In this document: positions 18,730 to 27,646 of the stretch, piece after piece
Layout: every line of letters begins with the position of its first letter
Position numbering within the stretch: position 1 is the stretch's first letter
Assembly: GCA_031292275.1 (NCBI GenBank)
Contig: JARLHL010000110.1
Span: 1 to 64,000, forward strand
Source: Desulfocapsaceae bacterium
GTDB lineage: Bacteria > Desulfobacterota > Desulfobulbia > Desulfobulbales > Desulfocapsaceae
Length of the DNA: 64,000 nt
Reading direction: 5' to 3'
Translations under genes and position numbers: made by a program
Notes under the pieces: generated by a model
What the model was told of the DNA's origin: nothing
What the model saw: the letters and a program-made list of their open reading frames with translations, nothing else
Databases searched by the model: none

Positions 18730-20202
18730 TTACATAATCGGTTTCATGGCGCTCATATACGAACGCAGCTCTTCGCCCACCGACTCGATGCTGGTGTAGC
18801 GAATGGCCTCATTGACCCGGATAAGATCCTGATTGTCAACGCCGTTGTCCGGCAGACTGAGTCCCTTGCCGATTACGTCCGCATCGATAGTCTTCATGAA
18901 ATCCTTCAGCATCGGAATGGCCGCATTGGCGAAGAGGTAATTGCCGTATTCGGCGGTATCAGAGATCACGACATTCATTTCATACAGCTTGCGGCGGGCA
19001 ATGGTATTGGCGATCAGCGGCACCTCATGGAGAGACTCATAATAGGCCGATTCCTCCTTAATCCCTGCTGAAACCATGGTATCATAGGCAAGCTCGACAC
19101 CCGCCTTGACCATGGCGACCATCAGGATGCCATGATCGAAATACTCCTGCTCCGGAATGTCGCCTGCGGTCGAAATGGACTTTTCAAAGGCGGTTTCGCC
19201 GCTGGCCTTCCGCCAGGTCAGCAGGTTGATGTCATCCTTGGCCCAGTCCGCCATCATAGTCCTCGAAAACTCGCCGGACATGATGTCATCCATATGCTTC
19301 TCAAACAGAGGCAGCAGGATCTCCTTCAGGTCCTCGGCCAGCATGAAGGCCCTGATCTTGGCGGGATTGGAGAGGCGATCCATCATGGTGGTGATGCCGC
19401 CGTGCTTCATGGCCTCGGTGATGGTCTCCCAGCCAAACTGGACGAGTTTGGAGGCATAACCGGAGTCCAGCCCTTTCTCGATCATCTTGTCGTAACAGAG
19501 CAGGGAGCCGACCTGGAGCATCCCGCAGAGGATGGTCTGCTCGCCCATGAGATCCGATTTGACCTCGGCGATAAAGGATGATTGCAAGGCCCCTGCCTTG
19601 TCGCCGCCGGTCCCGCAGCAGTAGGCCTTGGCGATCTCCCAGCCCTCGCCCTTTGGATCGTTCTCCCGATGGACGGCCAACAGCGTCGGGACGCCGAAAC
19701 CGCGTTTGAACTCCTGCCGAACCTCGGTCCCCGGAGATTTGGGGGCAACCATGATGACCGTCAGGTCTTCTCTGATTTTCATCCCCTCTTCAACGATATT
19801 GAACCCGTGTGAATAGGACAGGCAGGCGCCCTTTTTCATCAGGGGCATGACGGCCGTCACCACCTTGGTGTGCTGTTTGTCCGGGGTCAGATTGATGACC
19901 AGGTCGGCAGTGGGAATCAGTGTGTCATAGGTGCCGACCGTAAAACCGTTCTCGGTGGCGTTTTTCCAAGACTGACGCTTGCTTGCAATGGCCTCGGCAC
20001 GCAGCGCATAGGAGACGTCCAGACCGCTGTCGCGCAGATTCAGTCCCTGATGCAGGCCCTGAGCACCGCAGCCGACGATGACGACCTTCTTGCCCTTCAA
20101 TGCCTCAACCCCGTCGAATTCCGAGGAATCCATGAAACGGCACTGGGACAACTCTTCCAGCTGCAGACGCAGTGGCAGACTGTTGAAATAATTTTGACCC
20201 AT
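18730..20202 (-). CDS. ilvC: Ketol-acid reductoisomerase, class II
   Basis: 490-aa cytoplasmic enzyme converting acetolactate and acetohydroxybutyrate to dihydroxy acids with NADPH in valine, leucine and isoleucine synthesis. The Rossmann fold appears as [23 protein letters not shown]; the Mg-binding and knotted domains include [16 protein letters not shown] and a second duplicated half ([26 protein letters not shown]). The length fits the long, E. coli-type class II enzyme rather than the 330-aa class I. AGGGAG lies upstream of the ATG. It is divergent from ilvY, with promoter and operator between them. Confidence 0.95.
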   Translation of the reverse strand: MGQNYFNSLPLRLQLEELSQCRFMDSSEFDGVEALKGKKVVIVGCGAQGLHQGLNLRDSGLDVSYALRAEAIASKRQSWKNATENGFTVGTYDTLIPTADLVINLTPDKQHTKVVTAVMPLMKKGACLSYSHGFNIVEEGMKIREDLTVIMVAPKSPGTEVRQEFKRGFGVPTLLAVHRENDPKGEGWEIAKAYCCGTGGDKAGALQSSFIAEVKSDLMGEQTILCGMLQVGSLLCYDKMIEKGLDSGYASKLVQFGWETITEAMKHGGITTMMDRLSNPAKIRAFMLAEDLKEILLPLFEKHMDDIMSGEFSRTMMADWAKDDINLLTWRKASGETAFEKSISTAGDIPEQEYFDHGILMVAMVKAGVELAYDTMVSAGIKEESAYYESLHEVPLIANTIARRKLYEMNVVISDTAEYGNYLFANAAIPMLKDFMKTIDADVIGKGLSLPDNGVDNQDLIRVNEAIRYTSIESVGEELRSYMSAMKPIM

Positions 20203-20264
20203 TTTTATCTCCCTGTTTGAGTGATTTTATTGTTTGTTCGATGAACCATGGTCTTCATTATTCT

Positions 20265-20293
20265 GGTATATTGAGGAATCACTATTGCGTCAA
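20265..20293 (-). promoter_or_regulatory. Sigma-70 type promoter of ilvC
   Basis: On the minus strand, TTGACG (20288-20293) and TATACC (20265-20270) are separated by 17 bases. It lies about 62 bases upstream of the ilvC start and just downstream of the ilvY-type operator, as expected for an activated gene. Confidence 0.7.
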
Positions 20294-20310
20294 GTGATTT
20301 ATTTGTTATA

Positions 20311-20335
20311 TTATATTGCAAATTATGCAATATAA
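20311..20335. promoter_or_regulatory. IlvY operator (LysR-type inverted repeat)
   Basis: TTATATTGCA and TGCAATATAA are exact complements around a 5-base AATTA spacer and include the LysR T-N11-A core (ATTGCA...TGCAAT). It lies between ilvC and the divergent LysR gene ilvY. A second, weaker inverted repeat (AATCACT / AGTGATT, 20277-20299) overlaps the ilvC -35 box, and AGTGAT recurs at 20335-20340. Positions fit a recognition site plus an activation site. Confidence 0.75.
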
Positions 20336-20399
20336 GTGATCCAACGCCAAGGGCCGGGACCAAACACCTGGTGAGCCCTGGAGGATCGGTGAGCCATCC

Positions 20400-21317
20400 A
20401 TGGATATACAAGATCTGAAATTGTTCCGGCATCTGGCAGGCTCCCTGCATTTCGGCAGGACGAGCCAGGCCTGCAACATCACCCCTTCGGGCCTGACCAG
20501 GACCATCCAGCGGCTGGAAGCCGAGCTGAACAAGCAGCTCTTCGTTCGCGACAACCGTTCCGTAGCCCTGACGCCGGCCGGAAAAACCTTCTGGAACTAC
20601 GCGGAGGACGCGATCCAGCGCTGGAACGAGCTGCAGAAGAGCCTCTCCGCCGACTCCGTCCTGCGCGGGGAGCTGTCCATCTACTGCTCGGTCACCGCCA
20701 TCCTCGGCATCCTCCCCGAGATACTGGGACGATTCCGGACGGCCTACCCGAAAGTCCATATCAACCTGCAGACCGGGGACGCCGCCATGGCCCTGGCCCG
20801 GCTGCAGAACGGAGAGGTGGATGTGACCATCGCTGCCCTGCCGGATAAACGGCCGCCCCAGTTGGAGTTCATCAAGCTCGTTGAGACCCCGCTCCTCTTC
20901 ATCGCCCCTGCCCGTTTCCCGGAGACTGTTCTCTACACGGCGGACGGCAGCATCGACTGGCGAAGAACCCCGCTGATCATCGCGGAAAGAGGATTGAGCC
21001 GGACCCGGGCACAGCGGTGGTTTATCGAAGAAAGGGTAGTGCCCACCATCTATGCCCAGGTGGCCGGCAACGAGGCCATCATCACCATGGTCTCTCTCGG
21101 CTGCGGTGTAGGCATCGTTCCGGCCCTGGTGCTTGAAAAAAGTCCGCTCCAGGACCAGGTCACCATCCTCGATCCGGCGCCGCAGCTTGAGCCTTTCTCC
21201 GTCGGCATCTGCACCGTCGGCAAGAACAGAACCAACCCCATCGTCCAGGCATTCTGGAAGACCAGCATGGCCGGTCCCTTCCCGACAGGTCACGGCCCGC
21301 CGGCGATGCATTTGTAA
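20400..21317 (+). CDS. ilvY: LysR-family activator IlvY
   Basis: 305-aa LysR regulator. The N terminus (MDIQDLKLFRHLAGSLHFGR) carries the winged helix-turn-helix with TPSGLTRTIQRLE, and the effector domain contains IYCSVTAILGILPEILGRFR and MVSLGCGVGIVPALVLEKSP, both strongly IlvY-like. It is divergently adjacent to ilvC, the classical IlvY target, with an operator in between. IlvY proteins activate ilvC when acetolactate or acetohydroxybutyrate is bound and repress themselves. Confidence 0.9.
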   Translation: MDIQDLKLFRHLAGSLHFGRTSQACNITPSGLTRTIQRLEAELNKQLFVRDNRSVALTPAGKTFWNYAEDAIQRWNELQKSLSADSVLRGELSIYCSVTAILGILPEILGRFRTAYPKVHINLQTGDAAMALARLQNGEVDVTIAALPDKRPPQLEFIKLVETPLLFIAPARFPETVLYTADGSIDWRRTPLIIAERGLSRTRAQRWFIEERVVPTIYAQVAGNEAIITMVSLGCGVGIVPALVLEKSPLQDQVTILDPAPQLEPFSVGICTVGKNRTNPIVQAFWKTSMAGPFPTGHGPPAMHL

Positions 21318-21380
21318 ACGAACAGCTCCGCAGTGAACACAACTCCGGAACAAAAATAAAACCTCCCATCAGGTACAACT

Positions 21381-22136
21381 ATGCCCCTTATCCTGCTCAC
21401 CAACGACGACGGAATCACCAGTCCGGGCCTGCAGACCCTGCAGGCGGCCATCAGCCCCCTGGGTCAGGTCGTGACCGTCGCCCCGGACCGCGATAATTCC
21501 GCTGTTTCTCATTCATTGACCATGAATCGCCCCCTCAGGGTCCAGAGGCTGACGGAGTCATCCTATACCCTGGACGGCACGCCGACGGACTGCGTCAGCA
21601 TTGCTCTGGGGAAGATCCTGAAGAGGAGACCCGATCTGCTGATCTCAGGCATAAACGCCGGTCCCAATATGGGAGATGACATCTCATATTCTGGGACGGT
21701 CTCCGCGGCTGTTGAGGGCACCATGTATGCCATCCCCTCCATGGCCGTCTCCCTGGCCGGTGAACCGCCCCTGGACTTCATCCGGGCAGGAAAGGTGGCG
21801 GCCCGCCTGGCCGCCATGATCCTGGCCCGGGGCCTGCCGGAAAACACTCTGCTCAACGTCAACGTCCCCGGAAATCCTCTCATTGCCGGGACAAAGGTGA
21901 CAAGGCAGGGCCGGAGAATCTGGGAAAATTCCATCCAGGAGACCAGGGATCCCCGCGGTCGCTGCTACTACTGGATTGGCGGGGGCACCCCGCTCAAGGA
22001 TTCAGCCGAAGATACCGATGTCCATGCGATCCGGACCGGCTATATCTCCATCACCCCCATCCATCTGGACCATACAAATCATGAAGGGATATTTCATCTC
22101 CGCGACGACTGGCAACTGGAAGAGCAGGAGTTGTGA
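21381..22136 (+). CDS. surE: 5'-nucleotidase SurE
   Basis: 251-aa metal-dependent nucleotide and polyphosphate phosphatase. The N-terminal metal site is LLTNDDGITSPG; further family signatures are VAPDRDNSAVSHSLT, GTPTDCVSIAL and SGINAGPNMGDDISYSGTVSAA. Length is typical. It lies 63 bases after ilvY and converges with the small gene and pyrF on the other strand. Ribosome site is weak. Confidence 0.93.
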   Translation: MPLILLTNDDGITSPGLQTLQAAISPLGQVVTVAPDRDNSAVSHSLTMNRPLRVQRLTESSYTLDGTPTDCVSIALGKILKRRPDLLISGINAGPNMGDDISYSGTVSAAVEGTMYAIPSMAVSLAGEPPLDFIRAGKVAARLAAMILARGLPENTLLNVNVPGNPLIAGTKVTRQGRRIWENSIQETRDPRGRCYYWIGGGTPLKDSAEDTDVHAIRTGYISITPIHLDHTNHEGIFHLRDDWQLEEQEL

Positions 22137-22139
22137 CGA

Positions 22140-22301
22140 TCAGTCCAGATACCTCCGGTTGACGGTGCAGCCCAGCAGCACCCCCGCCGCACTCCCGGCA
22201 ACACTGACCCAATAGGCAGTCATCAGACCGAATGACTCTCCCAGCCACCAGCCCAGGGAGCCGCCTAAGGTAACGAAGACCAGCAGGCAGATTTTTTTCA
22301 T
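22140..22301 (-). CDS. Small hypothetical membrane protein (53 aa)
   Basis: Starts MKKICLLVF and has two hydrophobic helices separated by a short SFGLMTAYW turn, ending in NRRYLD. It begins 7 bases after the pyrF stop, so it is probably cotranscribed. No family recognised; function unknown. The longer frame from 22481 lies inside pyrF and is not credible. Confidence 0.55.
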   Translation of the reverse strand: MKKICLLVFVTLGGSLGWWLGESFGLMTAYWVSVAGSAAGVLLGCTVNRRYLD

Positions 22302-22308
22302 TTTCTGA

Positions 22309-23025
22309 CTATCGGGTAAGTGCGGCAGCAATGTCCTGCTGCATGGTCTCAATGACCAGGATCGGGTCGGCTGCCCTGGTGATGGGCCGGCCGACCACCA
22401 CATGATCTGCCCCGCTGCCCACTGCCATGCCGGCAGTGACCACCCGTTTCTGGTCGTCGGCCGGATCCATCGTGTTGGCACCGGGTCTGATCCCAGGGGT
22501 GACGATGAGCAGTTTTTCGCCCAGCTCCGTCTTCAACCGGCCCGCCTCCATCCCTGAGGAGACGACCCCGTCACAGCCAAGCTCCAGAGCCCGCCTGGCC
22601 CTGAAAAACACCAAATCCGACACCGACTGGGTCATACCCATGGCCCGCATATCCTCCTCCCCGAAACTGGTCAGCACCGTTACCGCCAGCAGTTTCATAT
22701 CGCCCCGCGCCTCAAGGGCGGCCCTGATGATGGCATCGTTGCCATGGATCGTCGCCAGACTGACTCCCCTGTTGTTGACCTGGGCCACGGCCAGCTTGAC
22801 CGTCTCCGGGATATCGAAGAATTTCAGATCCAGCATGACCTTATGCCCCCGATCCAGAATCCAGTCCACAGTCTCAAACCAGGAGGCCATGAAGAGTTGC
22901 AGGCCCACCTTGTAAAATCCGATGTGCGATTCGCAGCGTTTAACGATCTCCTGGGCCTTATCCGTGGTATCAACATCGAGGGCAACTATTATCCTGTCCT
23001 GCAAAGGGATATTTTCTTTGCTCAT
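22309..23025 (-). CDS. pyrF: Orotidine 5'-phosphate decarboxylase
   Basis: About 238-aa TIM-barrel enzyme that decarboxylates OMP to UMP in pyrimidine synthesis. The active-site segments DRIIVALDVDT and KVMLDLKFFDIPETV (Asp-x-Lys-x-x-Asp) are present, as is the phosphate loop TPGIRPG. Alternative starts lie at 23034 and upstream; MSKENIPLQ is chosen because homologues begin close to the first beta strand, but the ribosome site is poor. Confidence 0.92.
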   Translation of the reverse strand: MSKENIPLQDRIIVALDVDTTDKAQEIVKRCESHIGFYKVGLQLFMASWFETVDWILDRGHKVMLDLKFFDIPETVKLAVAQVNNRGVSLATIHGNDAIIRAALEARGDMKLLAVTVLTSFGEEDMRAMGMTQSVSDLVFFRARRALELGCDGVVSSGMEAGRLKTELGEKLLIVTPGIRPGANTMDPADDQKRVVTAGMAVGSGADHVVVGRPITRAADPILVIETMQQDIAAALTR

Positions 23026-23038
23026 TTTCTTCATTTGG

Positions 23039-23188
23039 TTATGGTTCGGGAGCATCGGGAAAGACACAGACCGCCTCTCCAGTCATGGGCACATCGATCG
23101 TAAGGCCCGGCTCCCCGCTATTGTAGAACCGACGGGCCGGATTCTCCAGAAAAATATTCCGCTCTCTCCGATACCGGGCATTTTTCAG
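23039..23188 (-). CDS. Possible 49-aa protein with CTG start, overlapping the MFS gene
   Basis: After the MFS stop a frame runs to TAA at 23039-23041 with protein-like composition (NARYRRERNIFLENPARRF, then GEPGLTIDVPMTGE). It has no upstream ATG, GTG or TTG. A CTG at 23188 overlaps the MFS TGA in a CTGA arrangement, the same geometry as common ATGA couplings, with AGGG just upstream. It ends 13 bases before pyrF. Reality and start both need proof. Confidence 0.4.
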   Translation of the reverse strand: MKNARYRRERNIFLENPARRFYNSGEPGLTIDVPMTGEAVCVFPDAPEP

Positions 23189-24363
23189 CTGCCCTGGCGC
23201 AATGGCTGCCGGAGAACAAAAAAACGGTTGATCAGCAACCAGGAAAGTATCGTGATCGCGGAGGCGGCCACCCCTAGCCAGGCCAATACCGTGATTTTAT
23301 CCTCCCAGTGCAGGGAGATGGTCCACATTGCGACAGCCCCGGTAATAAAAAAGATAAAGACCATGAACGACGAAGCAGCCCCGACATCGCTATCAACCTG
23401 TTCCAGGATCAGATTATTGCTGGGCGGGCGGCTGAAGGAAAAAGAAAAGGTCAGCAGCCACATCGGCACGAAAATCCTCCAGGGTGCCGGAATCCAGGGG
23501 CAGAGCATCAGGGCTGCAGCTCCCAGCATCCCTGTAAATGCGACAGTCAGCAGCGGGATCAGGGAAAAACGGCGGATCATCCGGGTAAAGACGATCGGGG
23601 CAATCAGAAAGGCGGCCGCATTCAAACCGAAGAAATAGCCGAACTGCTGCTCATTGTACCCCAGTCTCGTGATATAGATATCGGAAGAGCCGGCAATAAA
23701 GGCGAAAAGCGGCACACCTGTGACAGCAAAGGTCAAAGCCAGCAGGATGTATGGAAGATTGCCGAACAGGCGGAGATAACTCGCCGCCACCTGAGAAAAA
23801 CCCTGCGCGGATGCCTTGGGCAGAGATTCTGGCATCCGCAGGACGCCCAAAAGGGTAATGCCGCCCAAAAGGGCCTGAATAATGAAGACCAGCCGCCAGG
23901 AAACCAGTTTTATCGCCCAACTGCCGATGACGGGAGCAGCCATCGGGGCGGCGGCGACGATGATACCCAGTTGGATAAATATCCTCTGGCGGAGATGACC
24001 GTCGAACCGGTCCTTGCAGATCGCAAAGGCCATGGCGCTGGCCGCCGCCGCTCCGGCTCCCTGAACGGCCCTGGCCACGATCATGGTCAGAATATTGCCG
24101 GCAGCAGCGCAGAAAATACATGCCACAACATAGAGACTAATGCCGACGATAAGAGGTGGCCTCCGCCCGAATCTGTCGGAGAGCGGCCCATAAATAAGAA
24201 GAAAGACGCAATAGGTTACAAAAAAGCAGACCAGAGTCAGATTAACCGTCGCCAGACTTTGATGCCATTTTTGGACCAGCAGGGGAATGGAGGCCAGATA
24301 CATATCCGTGGAGAGGGGTGGAAAGGCGGCCAGCAGGGCCAACAGGACAATCAGTTTTTTCAT
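23185..24363 (-). CDS. Bcr/CflA-type MFS efflux transporter
   Basis: About 392-aa inner-membrane protein with twelve predicted helices. The drug:H+ antiporter DHA1 motif A appears as YGPLSDRFGRRPPLIVG after helix 2, the early PLSTDMYLASIP segment is typical of the Bcr/CflA subfamily, and motif C-like residues follow in helix 5 (AAPMAAPVIGSW). Likely exports small toxic molecules by proton antiport. ATG 24363 is chosen because it opens directly on the first helix; substrate unknown. Confidence 0.85.
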   Translation of the reverse strand: MKKLIVLLALLAAFPPLSTDMYLASIPLLVQKWHQSLATVNLTLVCFFVTYCVFLLIYGPLSDRFGRRPPLIVGISLYVVACIFCAAAGNILTMIVARAVQGAGAAAASAMAFAICKDRFDGHLRQRIFIQLGIIVAAAPMAAPVIGSWAIKLVSWRLVFIIQALLGGITLLGVLRMPESLPKASAQGFSQVAASYLRLFGNLPYILLALTFAVTGVPLFAFIAGSSDIYITRLGYNEQQFGYFFGLNAAAFLIAPIVFTRMIRRFSLIPLLTVAFTGMLGAAALMLCPWIPAPWRIFVPMWLLTFSFSFSRPPSNNLILEQVDSDVGAASSFMVFIFFITGAVAMWTISLHWEDKITVLAWLGVAASAITILSWLLINRFFVLRQPLRQGS

Positions 24364-24410
24364 GGTAATCTTTATGATGGCCTCAGGCAAAGCCAACCCC
24401 GCCTGCACAC

Positions 24411-25001
24411 TCAAGAGAGAATCCTATACGAAGGGCAGAACAGCATCGTAAGCGGATCAAAAAGCGTCACCATATCCGACCGGCAGATAAAGGTCCAGTC
24501 AAGAGATGCGGCGGGCAGACCTGCAGGAATTTTCATGATCGTCAGATGGAGGTGCGCAGGCATCCTGTTCCTCCTGCCGGCGGTATCCGCCACCGTCCCG
24601 ATCACCTCGCCGGCCGAGGCGACAAAACCGGGACCTACTGCCGCCAGGGGCCGAATATGGGCATAGACCGAGATCAGCGGCTCCTGATCCTGGCCATGGG
24701 CCAGGAATACGGAACGACCAAGAAAATCATCGCAGAGGGCAAGGACGGTCCCGGCGGTCATGACCGGGACCTGTACTCCGGGATCAAACTGGAGATCCTC
24801 TCCTAATGCGTCGGTATAATAGCAGATATCCAGTCCCTCGTGGGCCGTTGGCCGTGGGCCTGCATCCGGCCACCATTTTTCCAGGTTCCCAAAGAGCATG
24901 CCCGGATAAAAACGCCACCTGACCGGCCTCCCGGCTCCCAGGCTATTGCAATTCTCCAGGTACTGGAAATAAGGAAAAGACGGAAAACCGGTCACCGGCA
25001 T
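24411..25001 (-). CDS. M23/LytM-like peptidase-fold protein without signal peptide
   Basis: 196-aa protein with the zinc-site motifs of M23 endopeptidases: HEGLDI and the C-terminal AHLHLTI, plus a PVMTAGTVLALCDD and VYAHIRPL beta-strand core. M23 enzymes usually cut peptidoglycan cross-bridges outside the cytoplasm, but no signal peptide or membrane helix is seen here. It may be exported otherwise, be intracellular, or be a noncatalytic relative. Good ribosome site (GAGAGGA) before the ATG; next to the MFS transporter gene. Confidence 0.7.
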   Translation of the reverse strand: MPVTGFPSFPYFQYLENCNSLGAGRPVRWRFYPGMLFGNLEKWWPDAGPRPTAHEGLDICYYTDALGEDLQFDPGVQVPVMTAGTVLALCDDFLGRSVFLAHGQDQEPLISVYAHIRPLAAVGPGFVASAGEVIGTVADTAGRRNRMPAHLHLTIMKIPAGLPAASLDWTFICRSDMVTLFDPLTMLFCPSYRILS

Positions 25002-25603
25002 TGTTTATCCTCTCTCAGAGTCAGAAAAATTCAGGGACCAATGATACGCTTTCATAATTTGTTGCGGCCCGGCCGCTGGTTGTCCACTATACATTCAAGG
25101 ATAGGATTATCTTAACCGTTTTTCAACCACCTATAGCCCACTCTTTCCGATCATCTCTCCTCATCAAGCATTCATCGTTCTTAACCGCGCGCGCTTCCGT
25201 TTATTTTAGAAAGGGACGATATTTTCCCAATGACTTCTCTGACATACGCGCATGCAAATCAAATTTACTTTTATATTACATCAAACTAATTGCTTTGTTG
25301 ATTTTTTTATGCTACATAAAGTTCAAAATCAGCGTTTTTCCTTTATTTTCTTAAGGTAAAGCATTTTTTTTTCTTTTGACTTGCCAAAGGAGGTGGTGGA
25401 TAGCAGTCCAGATTCGGGTGCGGATACCGTTTTCTCCTCAGAGACCCTCCTCCTCCCCTTCGGGAAGGGCCAGGGTGTTTCCCCGATAAATGCTCTCTTG
25501 CGGTTCGATCATATTTGCCAATTTTCATTATCCTTTTAGACGTTTGTTTTGCTAGTTTCAAAGAACTATCCAAAATCCAGAGTCATCAGTAAAGGAGATG
25601 AGT
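25002..25603. other. Long intergenic leader before the OFA transporter
   Basis: About 600 bases without a convincing gene. The middle (about 25190-25375) is AT-rich. Nearer the gene there are small hairpins, for example CCCTTC/GAAGGG at 25456-25469. It probably holds promoters for both divergent genes and may include a structured 5' leader, but no known riboswitch was recognised. Confidence 0.45.
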
Positions 25604-26917
25604 ATGAGCGCACAATCAACCTTGAAGTATCCGGCACAGGCATGGATCACCACATTCGCCGGCACCGCTATCAATCTTTGCCTTGGCATCCTCTACGCCT
25701 GGAGCATTTGGGGCAAGGCCCTGGTGAATGTCGACAAGCAAGGTCAGGCCATGACCGGCATCAATGAGGGTTGGAAATATCTGACCAATGCAGAGGCTGC
25801 AACCCCATTTTCCATATGCGTTATCGTCTTTGCGATCCTCATGATCCCCGGGGGAAAGATCCAGGATAAGATCAGTCCGAAATTCGGCGCAACCCTGGGC
25901 GGACTTCTGCTGGCGACCGGCTGCATCATCGCAGGACTGATGAAGAGCTACGAGGGACTTATAATTGGCTTCGGACTCTTCGGCGGTGCCGGCATGGGGA
26001 TAGGCTATGCCGCCCCGACCCCGGCTGCCCTGAAATGGTTCGGACAGGAAAAGAGGGGGTTGATTTCCGGCCTGGTTGTCGGCGGATATGGCGGCGCGGC
26101 CCTGTATATCGGCTATCTAGGTCAGTACCTGATCGATACTTTCGGCATCACCGGAAGCTTTGTGTACCTGGGTATCTTTTTTGCCATCGTCGTTGTTGTT
26201 GCAGGACAGATGCTGAAAATTCCACCTCCGGAATATGTTCCGGCGACCAACGTCGTTGCCGGGCCTTCAAAGGGAGCGACGGCAACGAACTGGGAGGTCT
26301 CCGAGGTCTTCACCACCTGGCAGTTTTATGCCCTTATCTTTATGTTCATCCTGACAACCCAATCCGGCCTTCTGATCATCAGCAGTGCGGCAGGAATACT
26401 GACCAAGGCAGCGAAAGGCATCTCCTTCTTCACGGCCAATGCCTGGCTTTTGGTCTCCTACGGCGGCCTCGTCAACGCATGCGGCCGAGTGGGAACCGGG
26501 TTCTATTCCGATAAGATCGGCAGGCAGAACGCCTATATGCTGAACTGTGCAATCTCGGCTGTCTGCCTGTTTATGCTACCGTCCATAATCGCCTCACAAA
26601 ATATCTTCATGCTCTTCCTGGCCGTGGGAATTGCCTACTGGCAATACGGCGGCGGATTGTCGCTGATGCCCTCATTTACCGCGGATTTCTACGGTCCCAA
26701 GAACCTGGGTATGAATTACGGCCTGGTTTTCGTAGGGTGGGGACTGGGATTTTTTATGGCCAGGCTGGGTGGCAGCATCAAAGATTGGACCGGCAGTCTG
26801 GACAATGCCTTCTATATTTCCGGATGTCTTCTGATTATCGGCGTTGTGCTGGCAAAGATAACCAACAGACCGAAGTACTCGGAACGTGGCGTGGGAGCTG
26901 CGCAGACCGCAAGCTGA
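25604..26917 (+). CDS. OFA-family MFS transporter (oxalate/formate antiporter type)
   Basis: 437-aa twelve-helix transporter. Typical OFA segments are GTAINLCLGILYAWSIWG, GGAGMGIGYAAPTPAALKWF, GRVGTGFYSDKIGRQN and LSLMPSFTADFYGPKNLGMNYG. Members exchange small carboxylates; in sulfate-reducer relatives they often sit near organic acid metabolism. ATG 25604 is preferred: AAGGAG lies 6 bases before it, while the ATG at 25598 touches the ribosome site. Substrate unknown. Confidence 0.88.
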   Translation: MSAQSTLKYPAQAWITTFAGTAINLCLGILYAWSIWGKALVNVDKQGQAMTGINEGWKYLTNAEAATPFSICVIVFAILMIPGGKIQDKISPKFGATLGGLLLATGCIIAGLMKSYEGLIIGFGLFGGAGMGIGYAAPTPAALKWFGQEKRGLISGLVVGGYGGAALYIGYLGQYLIDTFGITGSFVYLGIFFAIVVVVAGQMLKIPPPEYVPATNVVAGPSKGATATNWEVSEVFTTWQFYALIFMFILTTQSGLLIISSAAGILTKAAKGISFFTANAWLLVSYGGLVNACGRVGTGFYSDKIGRQNAYMLNCAISAVCLFMLPSIIASQNIFMLFLAVGIAYWQYGGGLSLMPSFTADFYGPKNLGMNYGLVFVGWGLGFFMARLGGSIKDWTGSLDNAFYISGCLLIIGVVLAKITNRPKYSERGVGAAQTAS

Positions 26918-26924
26918 TTTAAAC

Positions 26925-26966
26925 TCCCTGCCGCAGGCTTGCCGAGACAAGAGACTGCGGCAGGGA
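26925..26966 (+). terminator. Strong hairpin after the OFA gene
   Basis: TCCCTGCCGCAG and CTGCGGCAGGGA form a perfect 12-bp stem, 8 bases after the OFA stop and before the next gene. No T tract follows, so it may attenuate rather than end transcription. Confidence 0.6.
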
Positions 26967-26992
26967 ATGAAATAACCTCCGGGAGGGGACAT

Positions 26993-27646
26993 ATGCCCGT
27001 CGATCAACTCTCAATGATCCCGTTCCTCATAGAATTCCAGCGTCTTGATATTGAAAATCTGGTGATTTTTTTCATCTCCGTTCTTGCTGCCGTCACTGTC
27101 AATGCCGAAAGCCAGGCCATGATGGCAACGACCTTGGGAGATATACAGAGGAATTCAAAAGAGCGGTTTCATTTCAACCCATTTTTACACATGGACATCC
27201 CGGGAATCCTCTGTTTTGCCGTCGCCGGTTTTGGCTGGGCGCGGCCGGTCTCCGTCGAACCCCGCAGATTCAAGCATCCCAGAATCTATCTCATCCTGAC
27301 CCGGTTTGCGGGTCCTTTTGCCAACCTTCTCCTGGCCGGAATTGCGGGAAGTATCGTCTCGCTCATGCAAAATTTGGGGGTGGAAGATCAGGTTTTCAAG
27401 AAACTCCTTTCAGTAAATCTCATGGTGTTCGTCTTCAATTTTCTGCCCATCCCTCCCCTTGCCGGCGCCAGTCTCTTCTCCTCCTTCCTGGTGAAGGGAA
27501 AGAAAACATGGGTCTCCATATCGGCGAAAACTATCCCCTATCTCTTTGTCATAATTCTTATTTTCATAAGGATAAGCCATGTAAAAATACTGGATGCGAC
27601 CCTCTACCCTATCGTCCGGGATCTTTTTTTCTTTATCACGCGGTAA
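26993..27646 (+). CDS. Site-2-protease-fold membrane protein lacking catalytic residues
   Basis: 217-aa protein with the layout of the M50 site-2 protease family: helices, the HFNPFLHMDIPGIL and GWARPVSVEPRRFKHPR segments, and NFLPIPPLAGA near the C terminus. The zinc motif HExxH is replaced by NAESQ (residues 37-41), and the distal Asp of the usual LPIPPLDG is Ala157. All three metal ligands and the catalytic Glu are therefore missing, so it is a pseudoprotease by sequence. GGGAGGGG precedes ATG 26993. A scaffold or substrate-binding role is possible, but no function can be assigned. Confidence 0.75.
   Translation: MPVDQLSMIPFLIEFQRLDIENLVIFFISVLAAVTVNAESQAMMATTLGDIQRNSKERFHFNPFLHMDIPGILCFAVAGFGWARPVSVEPRRFKHPRIYLILTRFAGPFANLLLAGIAGSIVSLMQNLGVEDQVFKKLLSVNLMVFVFNFLPIPPLAGASLFSSFLVKGKKTWVSISAKTIPYLFVIILIFIRISHVKILDATLYPIVRDLFFFITR

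Noticed and set aside
24411-25001. Annotation as a secreted cell-wall endopeptidase
   Set aside because: The M23-like motifs are visible, but there is no signal peptide or membrane helix, so only the fold is claimed.
25376-25603. Possible riboswitch in the leader of the OFA transporter
   Set aside because: Small hairpins and purine-rich segments are present, but no conserved riboswitch core could be matched.
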